Origin: CAZUMH01 sp964621645
Lineage (GTDB): Bacteria > Zhuqueibacterota > QNDG01 > JAGLOF01
Assembly: GCA_964621645.1 (NCBI GenBank)
Contig: CAZUMH010000057.1
Span: 1-21,320, forward strand
DNA: 21,320 nucleotides
Reading direction: 5' to 3'
Positions within the stretch are counted from its first letter, which is position 1, and each line of letters opens with the position of its first letter. This document shows positions 8,039 through 16,614 of the stretch, piece by piece. The position numbers and the translations under genes were made by a program. The notes under the pieces are model-generated. The model saw nothing but the letters and a program-made list of their open reading frames with translations, did not search any database and had not been told where the DNA came from.

Positions 8039-10333
8039 ATGGCAAAAAAGACATCACATAAAGGAGCCGAAATAAATCGCGAGGTCCTGGGTGTTCTGAT
8101 AATGGCCTTCGCGGTGCTCATTTTTCTGGGGCTGATTTCTTATAAACCAAGTGATTACCCCAACAGCGGTTCCCCCGAATCGATCAGGAACTGGCTGGGA
8201 CTGGCCGGCGCCTGTATCAGCCATTTTCTCTATGTCTATACCATTGGGTACTCCGGCATTTTATTTCCCTTTTTGCTTTTCCTTCTGGGCTGGAACGTCT
8301 TTCTGCAGCAGCCGTTAAAGTCATTCTTCCGTTTTTCCCTCTATATGCTGGGTCTGGGCCTCTTCCTCTCCACCGCGCTGGCCATGCCGGAGGCTGTATC
8401 CCGGGAAGGGAGCAGCTACGGGTTCACCCTGAGCGGTCTCTTGGGAGGATTTTTAGCCGAACAGCTGAACCGTTATGTGGGAACGGCGGGCAGTGTGGTG
8501 GTGCTGCTCACCTGTCTGCTGGTCTTTTTGATTTCGGCCACTTCCTGGAGCATGCGGTCGGCCCTGCTCGGCTTCAAGGAGCAGGCGGAGCGGCTCGTTT
8601 CCGCCCTGAAGAGACGGAAACGAGTGATCACCGGCCGTACCCGGGAAAAATCAGACACGCCGCCCCGCCGCCAGGCTCCGATCATCGAAATGGAAAAGGA
8701 AGCGCCTCCCCGGAAGGCTCCGCAGCCCCAGCGGGCCCCGGTCAGGGAGCCCGTTCCCCGTCAAGAGAAGCCCGCAAGCGCGGCGCAAGCGGCACCGCCT
8801 TCCCCGCCGGCCGGGAAAGGGGCCTACCGGTATCCTCCTCTTGAACTGCTGGCGCCCGCCCCGGAAGAGGAGATCGGGTATAACCGCAAGGAACTGGAGG
8901 AACAGGCGGCCTTTCTGGAGGATCGTCTCAAGGAGTTTGATATCCGCGGCCATGTGGTCGGAGTCAGACCCGGGCCGGTAATTACCCGCTTCGAGGTGCG
9001 GCCTGCTCCCGGAGTGAAGATAAGCAGGTTTGTCAGCCTTCAGGATGACATCGCCCTGGTCATGCAGGCCAGACGGGTCCGGGTGGTGGCTCCCATACCG
9101 GGAAAAGCGGCGGTGGGCATCGAGATCCCCAACAAAAAGGCCTCTCTGGTGACCCTGAGGGGCGTGCTGGAATCACCCCGGTTCCAGAAATCGGAATCCA
9201 AGCTGACGCTGGCCCTGGGGCAGACCATCGAAGGCAAGCCCTACCTGGCCGATCTCAAGGATATGCCGCATCTGCTGGTGGCCGGAGCCACGGGAGCGGG
9301 CAAATCCGTCTGCCTGAACAGTATTATCACCAGCATCCTCTACCGGGCCCGCCCGGAAGAGGTGAAGCTGCTGCTCATAGATCCCAAGAAACTGGAACTC
9401 AGTGTCTACCGCAGACTGCGCCGGCACCATCTCACCACCCAGGAGGGTTTGGACGAAGACGTCATCACCACAGTGGATAACGCCGTGGCGGTGCTGCGAT
9501 CCCTGGAAAAGGAAATGGAACGGCGCTACCGTATTCTGGCCGGAGTGGGAGTGCGAAACCTGGAGGATTACCACCGGCTGCGGATCCAAAAACGGGCCGC
9601 GGGAGTGGAACCGGAGAATCTGCCGGAGCCGCTGCCCTACGTCGTCCTCATTGTGGATGAGCTGGCCGATCTGATGATGACCGGGGCGAGAGAGGTGGAG
9701 GAGCCCATCGCCCGCCTGGCCCAGATGTCCCGGGCCGTGGGCGTGCACCTGATTCTGGCCACCCAGAGGCCCAGCGTCGATGTGATCACCGGGGTGATCA
9801 AGGCGAATTTCCCCTCCCGCATCGCCTTTCAGGTGGCCGCCAAGACCGATTCCCGCACCATCCTGGACCGGAACGGAGCCGAAAAGCTCCTGGGCCGGGG
9901 AGACATGCTCTTCCTGCCGCCCCGGGAGGCGGAACCAATCCGCATCCACGGCGCTTTTGTCTCTACCGAAGAGGTGAAGCGGGTGGTGGCCCATATCGCC
10001 TCCCAGCCGGAATCCGCCGAGTGGCGGCTCAAGAGTGCGGGGGGCGGATCAAGCCGCAGCGGGATCGAAAGCGGCCCCGGGGAACGGGACGAACTCTTCC
10101 GGGAGGCGGCCAAACTGGTTATCAGGCACCAGCAGGGGTCCGCTTCCCTGCTGCAGCGGAGGCTGCGGGTCGGGTACGCGCGGGCCGGGCGGCTCATCGA
10201 TGAGCTGGAAGAGGCCGGCATCCTGGGACCGTTCGAAGGCTCCAAGGCGCGGGAGGTTCTGGTGGAAGAAGATTTCCTGGAACGGCTGGATCAGAAAGAA
10301 GATGAGGAGAAAGAGAATGAACTCGATCAGTAA
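8039..10333 (+). CDS. ftsK: DNA translocase FtsK
   Basis: Septum-anchored, ATP-driven double-stranded DNA pump that clears and aligns chromosome termini during division. The 764 residues show an N-terminal membrane domain with about four hydrophobic helices (roughly 18-165), a proline- and charge-rich linker (about 205-265), a RecA-like motor and a C-terminal winged-helix gamma domain (about 690-755, SASLLQRRLRVGYARAGRLIDELEEAG) that reads orienting sequences. Walker A is GATGAGKS (416-423) and Walker B is VVLIVDELADL (535-545). The insert VYRRLRRHHLTTQEGLDEDVITT after LLIDPKKLELS differs from the proteobacterial IPHLLTPVVTD and resembles the Chlorobi-like version. ATG start follows GGAAGG at 8025-8030. 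The 3' end overlaps lolA by 17 bases. Confidence 0.97.
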   Translation: MAKKTSHKGAEINREVLGVLIMAFAVLIFLGLISYKPSDYPNSGSPESIRNWLGLAGACISHFLYVYTIGYSGILFPFLLFLLGWNVFLQQPLKSFFRFSLYMLGLGLFLSTALAMPEAVSREGSSYGFTLSGLLGGFLAEQLNRYVGTAGSVVVLLTCLLVFLISATSWSMRSALLGFKEQAERLVSALKRRKRVITGRTREKSDTPPRRQAPIIEMEKEAPPRKAPQPQRAPVREPVPRQEKPASAAQAAPPSPPAGKGAYRYPPLELLAPAPEEEIGYNRKELEEQAAFLEDRLKEFDIRGHVVGVRPGPVITRFEVRPAPGVKISRFVSLQDDIALVMQARRVRVVAPIPGKAAVGIEIPNKKASLVTLRGVLESPRFQKSESKLTLALGQTIEGKPYLADLKDMPHLLVAGATGAGKSVCLNSIITSILYRARPEEVKLLLIDPKKLELSVYRRLRRHHLTTQEGLDEDVITTVDNAVAVLRSLEKEMERRYRILAGVGVRNLEDYHRLRIQKRAAGVEPENLPEPLPYVVLIVDELADLMMTGAREVEEPIARLAQMSRAVGVHLILATQRPSVDVITGVIKANFPSRIAFQVAAKTDSRTILDRNGAEKLLGRGDMLFLPPREAEPIRIHGAFVSTEEVKRVVAHIASQPESAEWRLKSAGGGSSRSGIESGPGERDELFREAAKLVIRHQQGSASLLQRRLRVGYARAGRLIDELEEAGILGPFEGSKAREVLVEEDFLERLDQKEDEEKENELDQ

Positions 10334-10967
10334 GCGCACCCCGGCTGTATTCCTGTTTCTCCTTATCCTGCCGGCCCTGCTGTCCGCCCAGCGGATCTCT
10401 CCGGGCCAGGCCGTGGCCAATGTCAAAAAGGCGCTGGAACAGGCGGGAGGGATGACCATCGATTTCCGGGAAACCTATCTCTGGAAGCTGACGGACGAAG
10501 AGCAGTCCACGGAGGGGAAACTCATGCTGAAAGGAGAGGATCGTTTCCGGGTGGAAACCGGGGCCCAGATCATCGTTTCGGACGGCAAGACACTGTGGTC
10601 TTACAGCATACCGGACAAACGGGTGATCATTGATAATCTGGCGGCGGACGCGGAGAGTATGCTGCCGCGGCGGATCCTCTTCCATTATACCAAAGATTAC
10701 GATGTGCGTGTCGACGGCCGGGAAACGATCGGTGAGACGGAAAGCCTGAAGCTTAGCTTTACTTCCAGCAGCGGGGAGACCATGTTCCCCCGGGTCGACG
10801 TCTGGGTCAATCCGGAAACCTGGATGGTGATGCAGGTGCGGCAGCAGGATATCAATGAAAACGAGACCGTCTACCTGCTCCGGAAGGTTGAGACGACGTG
10901 TCAATTCCCCGCCGGGACATTCACCCTCACGATTCCCGCAGGCGTCGAAGTGGTGGATATGCGCTGA
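10317..10967 (+). CDS. lolA: Outer-membrane lipoprotein carrier protein LolA
   Basis: Periplasmic carrier that shuttles lipoproteins from the LolCDE transporter to the outer membrane. The 216-residue product starts with a signal peptide (MNSISKRTPAVFLFLLILPA, cleavage probably after LLSA at about residue 24). It continues with a LolA fold: MTIDFRETYLWKL, EGKLMLKGEDRFRVE, IIVSDGKTLWSYSIPDKRVII and the C-terminal FTLTIPAGVEVVD. A longer in-frame reading from 10035 would run inside ftsK and bury the signal peptide. ATG 10317 is preceded by GAGGAG at 10304-10309 and is therefore preferred. It overlaps ftsK by 17 bases, implying translational coupling. ftsK-lolA adjacency is a familiar bacterial arrangement. 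Confidence 0.93.
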   Translation: MNSISKRTPAVFLFLLILPALLSAQRISPGQAVANVKKALEQAGGMTIDFRETYLWKLTDEEQSTEGKLMLKGEDRFRVETGAQIIVSDGKTLWSYSIPDKRVIIDNLAADAESMLPRRILFHYTKDYDVRVDGRETIGETESLKLSFTSSSGETMFPRVDVWVNPETWMVMQVRQQDINENETVYLLRKVETTCQFPAGTFTLTIPAGVEVVDMR

Positions 10968-10975
10968 GGAAGGGG

Positions 10976-10996
10976 CAGGAGGGGCTGTCCTGTTTT
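10976..10996 (+). terminator. Weak intrinsic terminator after lolA
   Basis: CAGGA (10976-10980), a 7-base loop and TCCTG (10988-10992) form a 5-base-pair stem directly followed by TTTT. It starts eight bases after the lolA stop codon. The stem is short, but position and U-tract fit the end of the ftsK-lolA transcript and separate it from the polysaccharide locus. Confidence 0.4.
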
Positions 10997-11190
10997 CAGT
11001 AAGGGTGTGTCTATCCGGCCACTTGGGGAGCGGAAACCGTATTTTCCGCAGGAGATTTTATTTCCGTCTAAGAGAATAAATAACATAAAGATATAACGTC
11101 GAGCACAGAAATCGGGACATGCTGGTATATTATTTGCTTTCATATATATCCTTCTCATGTATAAACAGGGTTACAGATTAGGAGGATTTC

Positions 11191-13527
11191 TTGGAAAAGG
11201 AAATGCAGGAACAGCAGATAACTCTAAGTGATTATATAGGGGTAATATATCGGGGCCGCTGGATCATCGCCGTGAGCTTTCTGGTGGTCATGGCCGCGAC
11301 GGCTTATTTTACCTTTACCACCCAGCCGGTATATGAAGCCTCCGCCTGGGTCATGTACAGGGAAGAGGCGGGGGTGCAGAGCCAGATATTCGAGGTAAGC
11401 AATTTTATCAAGCGGGAAACCATGATCAACAATCAGAAGGTCATCCTGCAGAGCCGGCGGTTGGCCGAGGAGGTCGTCCGGAAACTGCAGGCGTCCCCCT
11501 ATGCCGATTCTCTCTGGATTCTGGGAAACCGCAGCCAGGATGCGCGTTTCTCCCTCTCGGGATTGCTGTTTTCCCTGCTGCGCCGCGGCAAGGAGAAAAA
11601 GGGCTCCGCTTTCAGTGAAATCGTGGATAACTTCCGGAAGAACGTCACCTCGGTAATGCCCCAGCGGGACACGGATATCATCGAACTCAAGGTGCAGGCC
11701 TATGATCCCTTCGAGGCCAGTTTCGTGGCCAACACCTGGATGGAGACCTACCAGAGTCTGGACATAAGCGAGAGCCGGGGTGAGGTGGGCGAGATCCGGG
11801 CCTTCCTGGAAAAGAAAGTGGCCGACGTGATGGATTCCCTGCGTGAATCGGAACAGGCCCTCAAGAACTTTAAAGAGACCGAGAAAGTTGCCTCGCTGGA
11901 TACCGAGACCCAGCAGCTCATCGAAAAGGCGGCGGAATTCGAGTCCCTCTACCAGGAGGCCCGTATCGATTACGAGTCCAATCTCAAGAAGATAGAATCG
12001 ATGAGGGGCCAGCTGACCGAAAACCAGAAAAAGCTGGTGGACGAGGCGGTGGGCGGCTCCAGTGAGTTCATCAAGACGCTGGAACAGCAGCGGGCCAAGA
12101 TCGCGGGAGAGATCGCGGCCGAAGAATCGCAGCTGAAGGAATCGGGGCTCTATAACAACCACAACGTGAATCAGAAGCTTCAGGAGAAAATAGACCGGCT
12201 CACGGGCCTGCAGCAAAAGATCATCAGCGAACGGCGCAAGATGGTGGCCGGCGCCGCCGCCTACGATCCCATGGAACTGAATAATGTTCTGGTGGGGAAT
12301 ATCATGACCTTGAGCGCCGAGAACGACTTCCTCAAGGAGAAATCCCAGGCCCTTCTGAAGATCGTCACCCAGTACCGCGGCGAGCTGAACAAGCTGCCCG
12401 AGAAAAGCCTGCGCCTCGCTGAACTGGAGCGGGAGGTTTCGGTCAATAACAACATTTATATTATGATGCGCGAGAAGTTCGAAGAGAACCGCATCGCCGA
12501 GGCCGGGACCATCGGCCAGGTGCGCATCATCGATTACGCCCAAAAGCCGGAGGATCCCATCAAACCGAAGAAAAAGATGAATCTGCTTCTGGGCTTGATG
12601 CTGGGCCTGGGGCTGGGAGTGGGCATTGTCTTCGTGCGGGAGTATCTGGATACCTCACTCAAGACCATGGAGGATGTGGAGAGAATGGGATTCTCGGTGC
12701 TGGGCTCCATCCCGCTTATTATACCGGAATCCGTGGCGCGGCACGTGAAAAACGGAGGAAACGGGGAGATTAAGCGGATTCAGTCCCGCCTCATTACTCA
12801 TTTCGCGCCCAAATCGCCCGTGTCGGAGGCCTACCGCACCCTGCGCACCAACATTTCCTACAGCCTGGTGGACAATCCCCTGAAAACGGCGGTGGTTACC
12901 AGCTCCGGTCCCGGAGAGGGAAAGTCTACCACGGTGGCCAATCTGGCCATCGCCTTCGCCCAGATGGGTTCCCGGGTCCTCCTGGTGGACGCTGATCTGC
13001 GACGGCCGGTGCTGCACGGCATCTTCGGAGTCCAACGCGAGCCTGGCCTGGTCAATGTGGTTGCGGGGAAGTCCCGTATTGCCGAGGCCCTGGCAGATAT
13101 CGGCGTGGAGAATCTTACCCTGCTTCCGGCCGGCACCCTGCCGCCCAATCCATCGGAACTGCTGGCGTCCCAGGCCATGGAGGAGCTGCTGAAAACTCTT
13201 TCGCAGGAGTATGATATTATTCTCTGCGACAGTCCCCCCGTCATCGCGGTGACGGACGCTTGTGTCCTGGCCCGCAAGCTGGACGGAGTGATCCTGGTGG
13301 CCAAATCGGGGGAGACCAGCGCCGATGCCTTGAGCCGGGCCAAGATGCTGCTGGATAACGTAAACGCCCATCTCTTCGGCATTTCTCTGAATGGAGTGAA
13401 CATCAACCGCATGTACGGCTCCTACTACTACTACTACCACCACTACTACTATGGTGATGAAAAGGAGAAGGGTTCTAAAAAGGGACGGCGCAAAGATATC
13501 GGCGCCGGTTCCGGCCGGAACGTGTGA
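11191..13527 (+). CDS. wzc: Wzc-type polysaccharide co-polymerase / bacterial tyrosine kinase
   Basis: Inner-membrane protein controlling polymerisation and export of a capsule or exopolysaccharide. The 778 residues contain an N-terminal Wzz domain with TM1 at about 20-42, a long periplasmic coiled coil (about 200-420), a GNVR-type region and TM2 at about 463-486. A C-terminal BY-kinase domain follows, with Walker A SSGPGEGKST (571-580), Walker A' VLLVDADLRRP (596-606) and Walker B IILCDSPPVIAV. The tail carries a tyrosine cluster, YGSYYYYYHHYYYG (742-755), the site of transphosphorylation in this family. The start is a TTG at 11191, chosen because AGGAGG (11180-11185) is ideally spaced. The ATG at 11203 is too far from it. 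This gene opens the polysaccharide locus. Confidence 0.94.
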   Translation: MEKEMQEQQITLSDYIGVIYRGRWIIAVSFLVVMAATAYFTFTTQPVYEASAWVMYREEAGVQSQIFEVSNFIKRETMINNQKVILQSRRLAEEVVRKLQASPYADSLWILGNRSQDARFSLSGLLFSLLRRGKEKKGSAFSEIVDNFRKNVTSVMPQRDTDIIELKVQAYDPFEASFVANTWMETYQSLDISESRGEVGEIRAFLEKKVADVMDSLRESEQALKNFKETEKVASLDTETQQLIEKAAEFESLYQEARIDYESNLKKIESMRGQLTENQKKLVDEAVGGSSEFIKTLEQQRAKIAGEIAAEESQLKESGLYNNHNVNQKLQEKIDRLTGLQQKIISERRKMVAGAAAYDPMELNNVLVGNIMTLSAENDFLKEKSQALLKIVTQYRGELNKLPEKSLRLAELEREVSVNNNIYIMMREKFEENRIAEAGTIGQVRIIDYAQKPEDPIKPKKKMNLLLGLMLGLGLGVGIVFVREYLDTSLKTMEDVERMGFSVLGSIPLIIPESVARHVKNGGNGEIKRIQSRLITHFAPKSPVSEAYRTLRTNISYSLVDNPLKTAVVTSSGPGEGKSTTVANLAIAFAQMGSRVLLVDADLRRPVLHGIFGVQREPGLVNVVAGKSRIAEALADIGVENLTLLPAGTLPPNPSELLASQAMEELLKTLSQEYDIILCDSPPVIAVTDACVLARKLDGVILVAKSGETSADALSRAKMLLDNVNAHLFGISLNGVNINRMYGSYYYYYHHYYYGDEKEKGSKKGRRKDIGAGSGRNV
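13423..13452 (+). repeat. TAC/CAC triplet microsatellite encoding the Wzc tyrosine cluster
   Basis: Ten consecutive codons read TAC x5, CAC x2, TAC x2, TAT. Together with Y742 just upstream they give nine tyrosines in 13 residues. The near-perfect triplet repeat lies inside the coding frame, so slippage would change the number of tyrosines without a frameshift. Confidence 0.85.
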
Positions 13528-13660
13528 AGAGCGGCCGCTGATGACGAAAAACAAGCGGGACCATACATAATACGATGCCGCCGCTTGGAGGCGGATGGAG
13601 CTAGAGGGTACGCGCACCCCCGCCTGGTTCAAGCGGTGCATTCCGGAGAATAGAGACACT

Positions 13661-14794
13661 ATGGGGAAGAGAAGCAGGAAAACCATCTGCCTGGTGGCCG
13701 GGGCCAGGCCCAATTTTATGAAGATCGCGCCGCTCCTGGAAAACTGGAAGGAACGGCGGGACGTGTTCGATCCCTTTCTGGTGCATACCGGGCAGCACTA
13801 TGATCCCCTTATGTCGAAGATATTTTTCGAGGATCTGGGCCTGCCGGAACCGGATGTCTCCCTGGGAGTAGGGTCCGCCAGCCACGCGGTGCAGACCGCG
13901 AAAATTATGACCGCCTTCGAAGCAGTGGTGAAAGAGCGGCGCCCGGATTTGGTCGTGGTAGTGGGTGACGTGAATTCCACTGTGGCCTGCGGCCTGACGG
14001 CGGCCAAATTGCAGATCCCGGTGGCCCACGTGGAGGCGGGACTGCGCAGCGGGGACCGGGCCATGCCGGAAGAGATCAACCGCATCCTCACCGATCATCT
14101 CTCCGACCTGCTCTTTACCACCTGCTCCGACGGCGATGAGAACCTGCTCCGGGAAGGCATCGACTCAGGCAAGATCCATTTCGTGGGCAATCTGATGATC
14201 GAATCGCTCATCCGCAGAAAGGAGCGCTTTTCCAATTCGGATATCCACCGGACGCTTTCCCTGCGGCCCGGCGGCTACGTGCTGGTAACGCTGCACCGCC
14301 CCTCCAATGTCGACGATCCCGCCGCGCTGAAAGGACTGCTGCAAACCCTGGCCCGTATTGCTGAAGATGCGGAGGTGGTTTTTCCGGTGCATCCCCGCAC
14401 CGCGGGAAAGATCCGGGAATTCGGACTGGAGCCGACAACGCCGGGCCTGCGTCTCATCGACCCGGTGGGATACATCGATTTCATGGCCCTGGAGATGCGG
14501 GCCCGCCTGGTGATCACCGACTCCGGCGGCATTCAGGAGGAAACGACCTACTTCCAGGTCCCCTGCCTCACTGTGCGGGAGAATACGGAGCGGCCCATCA
14601 CCATGCGGGAGGGATCGAACCGGCTGGTGGGCACCGATCCTGAAGCGCTGCTGGCCGCCGCCGGGAAGGTGCTGGCCGGTGATGTCCCCAGTGGAACGAT
14701 CCCCAAATACTGGGACGAGGAGGTCAGCGCTCGCATCACCCGGGTGCTGGAAACGTCTGATCTTCTGCGGGCGCAGACGGGAAAGGATGCCTAG
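13661..14794 (+). CDS. wecB: Non-hydrolysing UDP-N-acetylglucosamine 2-epimerase family (WecB/WbpI-like)
   Basis: GT-B fold epimerase that inverts C2 of a UDP-amino sugar, giving UDP-ManNAc or a related donor. From the ATG at 13661 it is 377 residues, the normal length. Conserved blocks are LVAGARPNFMKIAPLL, HTGQHYD, VVVVGDVNST (D103), HVEAGLRSG (E125), MPEEINR (E137-E138), TLHRPSNV (H212) and ITDSGGIQEE. A longer frame from 13595 adds 22 unconserved residues. I prefer 13661, although GGAG at 13645-13648 is somewhat distant. Because WbpE- and WbpD-like genes follow, the substrate may be the diacetamido-glucuronate (WbpI role) rather than plain UDP-GlcNAc. The sequence alone does not settle this. 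Confidence 0.88.
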   Translation: MGKRSRKTICLVAGARPNFMKIAPLLENWKERRDVFDPFLVHTGQHYDPLMSKIFFEDLGLPEPDVSLGVGSASHAVQTAKIMTAFEAVVKERRPDLVVVVGDVNSTVACGLTAAKLQIPVAHVEAGLRSGDRAMPEEINRILTDHLSDLLFTTCSDGDENLLREGIDSGKIHFVGNLMIESLIRRKERFSNSDIHRTLSLRPGGYVLVTLHRPSNVDDPAALKGLLQTLARIAEDAEVVFPVHPRTAGKIREFGLEPTTPGLRLIDPVGYIDFMALEMRARLVITDSGGIQEETTYFQVPCLTVRENTERPITMREGSNRLVGTDPEALLAAAGKVLAGDVPSGTIPKYWDEEVSARITRVLETSDLLRAQTGKDA

Positions 14795-14795
14795 C

Positions 14796-15305
14796 ATGAC
14801 CCTGCCGCTGGACCCGAAAAGATCCTGGTTCGCCCTTTACACCAAGCCCCGGCACGAAAAGCGGGTGCTGGAGCAGCTGGAACGCAAAGAACTGGAGGCC
14901 TATCTTCCTCTGCATTCGGTGCTGCGCCAGTGGAGCGACCGCAGGAAATGGGTGGACGAACCTCTTTTCCGTTCCTACATTTTCATTAAGGGGAACAGCG
15001 TGGAACGGTATGAGGCGCTGCGCAGCTACGGAGCCCTGCGGCTGGTCAGTTTCCGCAACCGCCCGATCGAGGTATGGGAAGAGGAGATTGAGCGCATCAA
15101 GCTGATGCTGAAAGAAGCCCCCTGCCTGGAGCGGACCGATTATTTCACCCCGGGCAGTCCCGTCAGAATTATGCGGGGTCCCCTGGCCGGGCTGGAAGGG
15201 GTGCTGCAGGAAACACGAAACGATCATCGCGTCGTGATACGCATTGAATCGGTGCGGCAGGCCGTCCGGTTCAGTGTGGACGTTGCTGATATCAGCGTTC
15301 TTTAA
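14796..15305 (+). CDS. Specialised NusG paralogue (UpxY/RfaH-like antiterminator)
   Basis: A 169-residue protein with an NGN domain (about 9-105: SWFALYTKPRHEKRVLEQLERK, EAYLPLHSVLRQWSDRRKWVDEPLFRSYIFIK) and a C-terminal KOW motif (about 117-169: FTPGSPVRIMRGPLAGLEGVL). The WFALYTKPRHEK start and placement in a polysaccharide locus are typical of UpxY/RfaH-type factors. These bind paused RNA polymerase and promote read-through of long envelope operons. ATG 14796 lies one base after the wecB stop, with GAAAGG at 14781-14786. An alternative ATG at 14787 would leave no room for that site. It is not the housekeeping NusG, which normally sits beside rplK. Directly downstream lies a structured leader that may be its target. 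Confidence 0.87.
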   Translation: MTLPLDPKRSWFALYTKPRHEKRVLEQLERKELEAYLPLHSVLRQWSDRRKWVDEPLFRSYIFIKGNSVERYEALRSYGALRLVSFRNRPIEVWEEEIERIKLMLKEAPCLERTDYFTPGSPVRIMRGPLAGLEGVLQETRNDHRVVIRIESVRQAVRFSVDVADISVL

Positions 15306-15442
15306 CCTCCCCGAGGGAAGATAAAGAACGGGTGCATAGGTTAAAAGATGCCAGACTCGGTTCCGAAGATGGGACTGAGGTGGCGGAGCTGTAGGAAGAC
15401 GGGCCGGTCAGCGGATGCCGCCCATAACTGTAAGGAGAAAAC
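15306..15442 (+). promoter_or_regulatory. Structured leader upstream of the aminotransferase gene
   Basis: The 137-base gap holds two stems. Stem one is CTCGGTTCC (15356-15364) with GGGACTGAG (15371-15379), nine pairs including two G-U, around a 6-base loop. Stem two pairs GGCGG (15382-15386) with CCGCC (15418-15422), with an inner GCTG/CAGC (15388-15391 with 15409-15412). The base of stem two, GGCGGAGCTGT, resembles the RfaH ops element GGCGGTAGCGTG with gaps. The ribosome site AAGGAG (15432-15437) follows. No known riboswitch class was recognised. A role as pause or antitermination site for the adjacent NusG paralogue is inference. Confidence 0.4.
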
Positions 15443-16579
15443 GTGAAGGTACCACTGCTTGATCTTAACGCCCAACTGGAACCGATCCGTGACGATATCA
15501 AGGCCGCGGTGAATGAGGTGATCGATTCCACCCGCTACGTCGGCGGACCCAAGGTGGAAAAACTGGAAGAAGAGATCGCGGCCTACTGCGAGTGCTCTCA
15601 CGCCGTGGGAGTGACCTCGGGAACAGACGCCCTGCTCATCTCGCTCATGGCTTTGGATATCACGGCCGGAGACATTGTGCTCACCACCCCCTATTCCTTC
15701 TTCGCCACCGCCGGAGTAGTGGCCCGCCTGGGAGCCCGGCCGGTGTTCGTCGACATCGATCCCGTTTCCTACAATATCGATCCGGAAGCGCTGGCCGCCT
15801 GGTTCGAGGAACACAGGGAGGAGGCGGCCCGGGTGAAAGCCATCATCCCGGTGCACCTCTACGGTCAGTGCGCCGACATGGATCCCATCCTCAAAACCGC
15901 CTCCGCCCACGGGGCAGCGGTGATCGAGGACGCGGCCCAGGCCATCGGCGCCAGCTATCCGTCCGCGCGCGGGCTGAAGAAGGCGGGCTCCATGGGCGGC
16001 GCGGGCTGTTTTTCATTTTTCCCCTCCAAGAATCTGGGCTGCATGGGAGACGGCGGCATGGTGGTGACCAACGACACCGCCCTCTATGAGAAGATCCAGA
16101 AGCTGCGCAACCACGGCGCCACTCCCAAGTACTATCACGCCATGGTGGGCGGCAACTTCCGGCTCGATCCCATTCAGGCCGCCATCCTCTCGGTCAAATT
16201 GCCTCATCTGGAAACATGGCACCAGGGCCGGCGGGAGAACGCCGCCTACTACGATGAGCATTTCAGTCTGGAGAGCATCCGGACCCCGGCCGTCAGCTGG
16301 GACCGGAGCAATCATATTTACAATCAGTACATCATTTCCCTGCCGGGAAAGCGGGACGAACTGCGGCGGCATCTGGAAGAGAAGCAGGTGGGGCACGAGG
16401 TCTACTATCCGGTGCCCTTCCACCTGCAGGAATGTTTCTCCTATCTGGGCTACGGCGCGGGAGATTTCCCCAAATCCGAGTACGCCGCCGCTCACACGCT
16501 GGCCCTGCCCATCTACGCGGAACTGACCCGGGAGATGCAGGACTACGTCATCGAGAGCATCCAGGAGTTTTACCGCTGA
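15443..16579 (+). CDS. wbpE: DegT/DnrJ/EryC1 (WbpE-like) PLP sugar aminotransferase
   Basis: PLP-dependent aminotransferase acting on a nucleotide-linked keto-sugar. The 378 residues show the fold-I signature: SGTDALLISLMAL (cofactor phosphate binding), EDAAQAIGASY (Asp contacting the pyridine nitrogen) and CFSFFPSKNLGCMGDGGM with the Schiff-base lysine K196. The GCFSFFPSK(N/P)LG block is close to WbpE/WlbC, which convert UDP-3-keto-GlcNAcA to the 3-amino sugar. The GTG start at 15443 follows AAGGAG at 15432-15437. The next gene is a WbpD-like acetyltransferase, the enzyme acting immediately after WbpE, which supports this role. The exact sugar remains inferred. Confidence 0.86.
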   Translation: MKVPLLDLNAQLEPIRDDIKAAVNEVIDSTRYVGGPKVEKLEEEIAAYCECSHAVGVTSGTDALLISLMALDITAGDIVLTTPYSFFATAGVVARLGARPVFVDIDPVSYNIDPEALAAWFEEHREEAARVKAIIPVHLYGQCADMDPILKTASAHGAAVIEDAAQAIGASYPSARGLKKAGSMGGAGCFSFFPSKNLGCMGDGGMVVTNDTALYEKIQKLRNHGATPKYYHAMVGGNFRLDPIQAAILSVKLPHLETWHQGRRENAAYYDEHFSLESIRTPAVSWDRSNHIYNQYIISLPGKRDELRRHLEEKQVGHEVYYPVPFHLQECFSYLGYGAGDFPKSEYAAAHTLALPIYAELTREMQDYVIESIQEFYR

Positions 16580-16614
16580 ATCCCCGGCCTCCCCGAAAAA
16601 CCGGAGTACCTGAA

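Noticed and set aside
11134..11165. Promoter TTGCTT/TATAAA upstream of wzc
   Set aside because: The region is AT-rich and probably contains a promoter, but this pair has a 20-base spacer. Other pairings in 11061-11097 are equally weak, so none could be chosen.
13595..13660. Upstream ATG for the 2-epimerase adding 22 residues
   Set aside because: The extra residues are not like the family N-terminus, and GGAGG sits only 3 bases from that ATG. The family pattern begins near the ATG at 13661.
15306..15442. Cobalamin or c-di-GMP riboswitch in the leader before the aminotransferase
   Set aside because: The conserved cores of those classes (for example the GCCACTG box of cobalamin) are absent. 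Only generic hairpins are visible.
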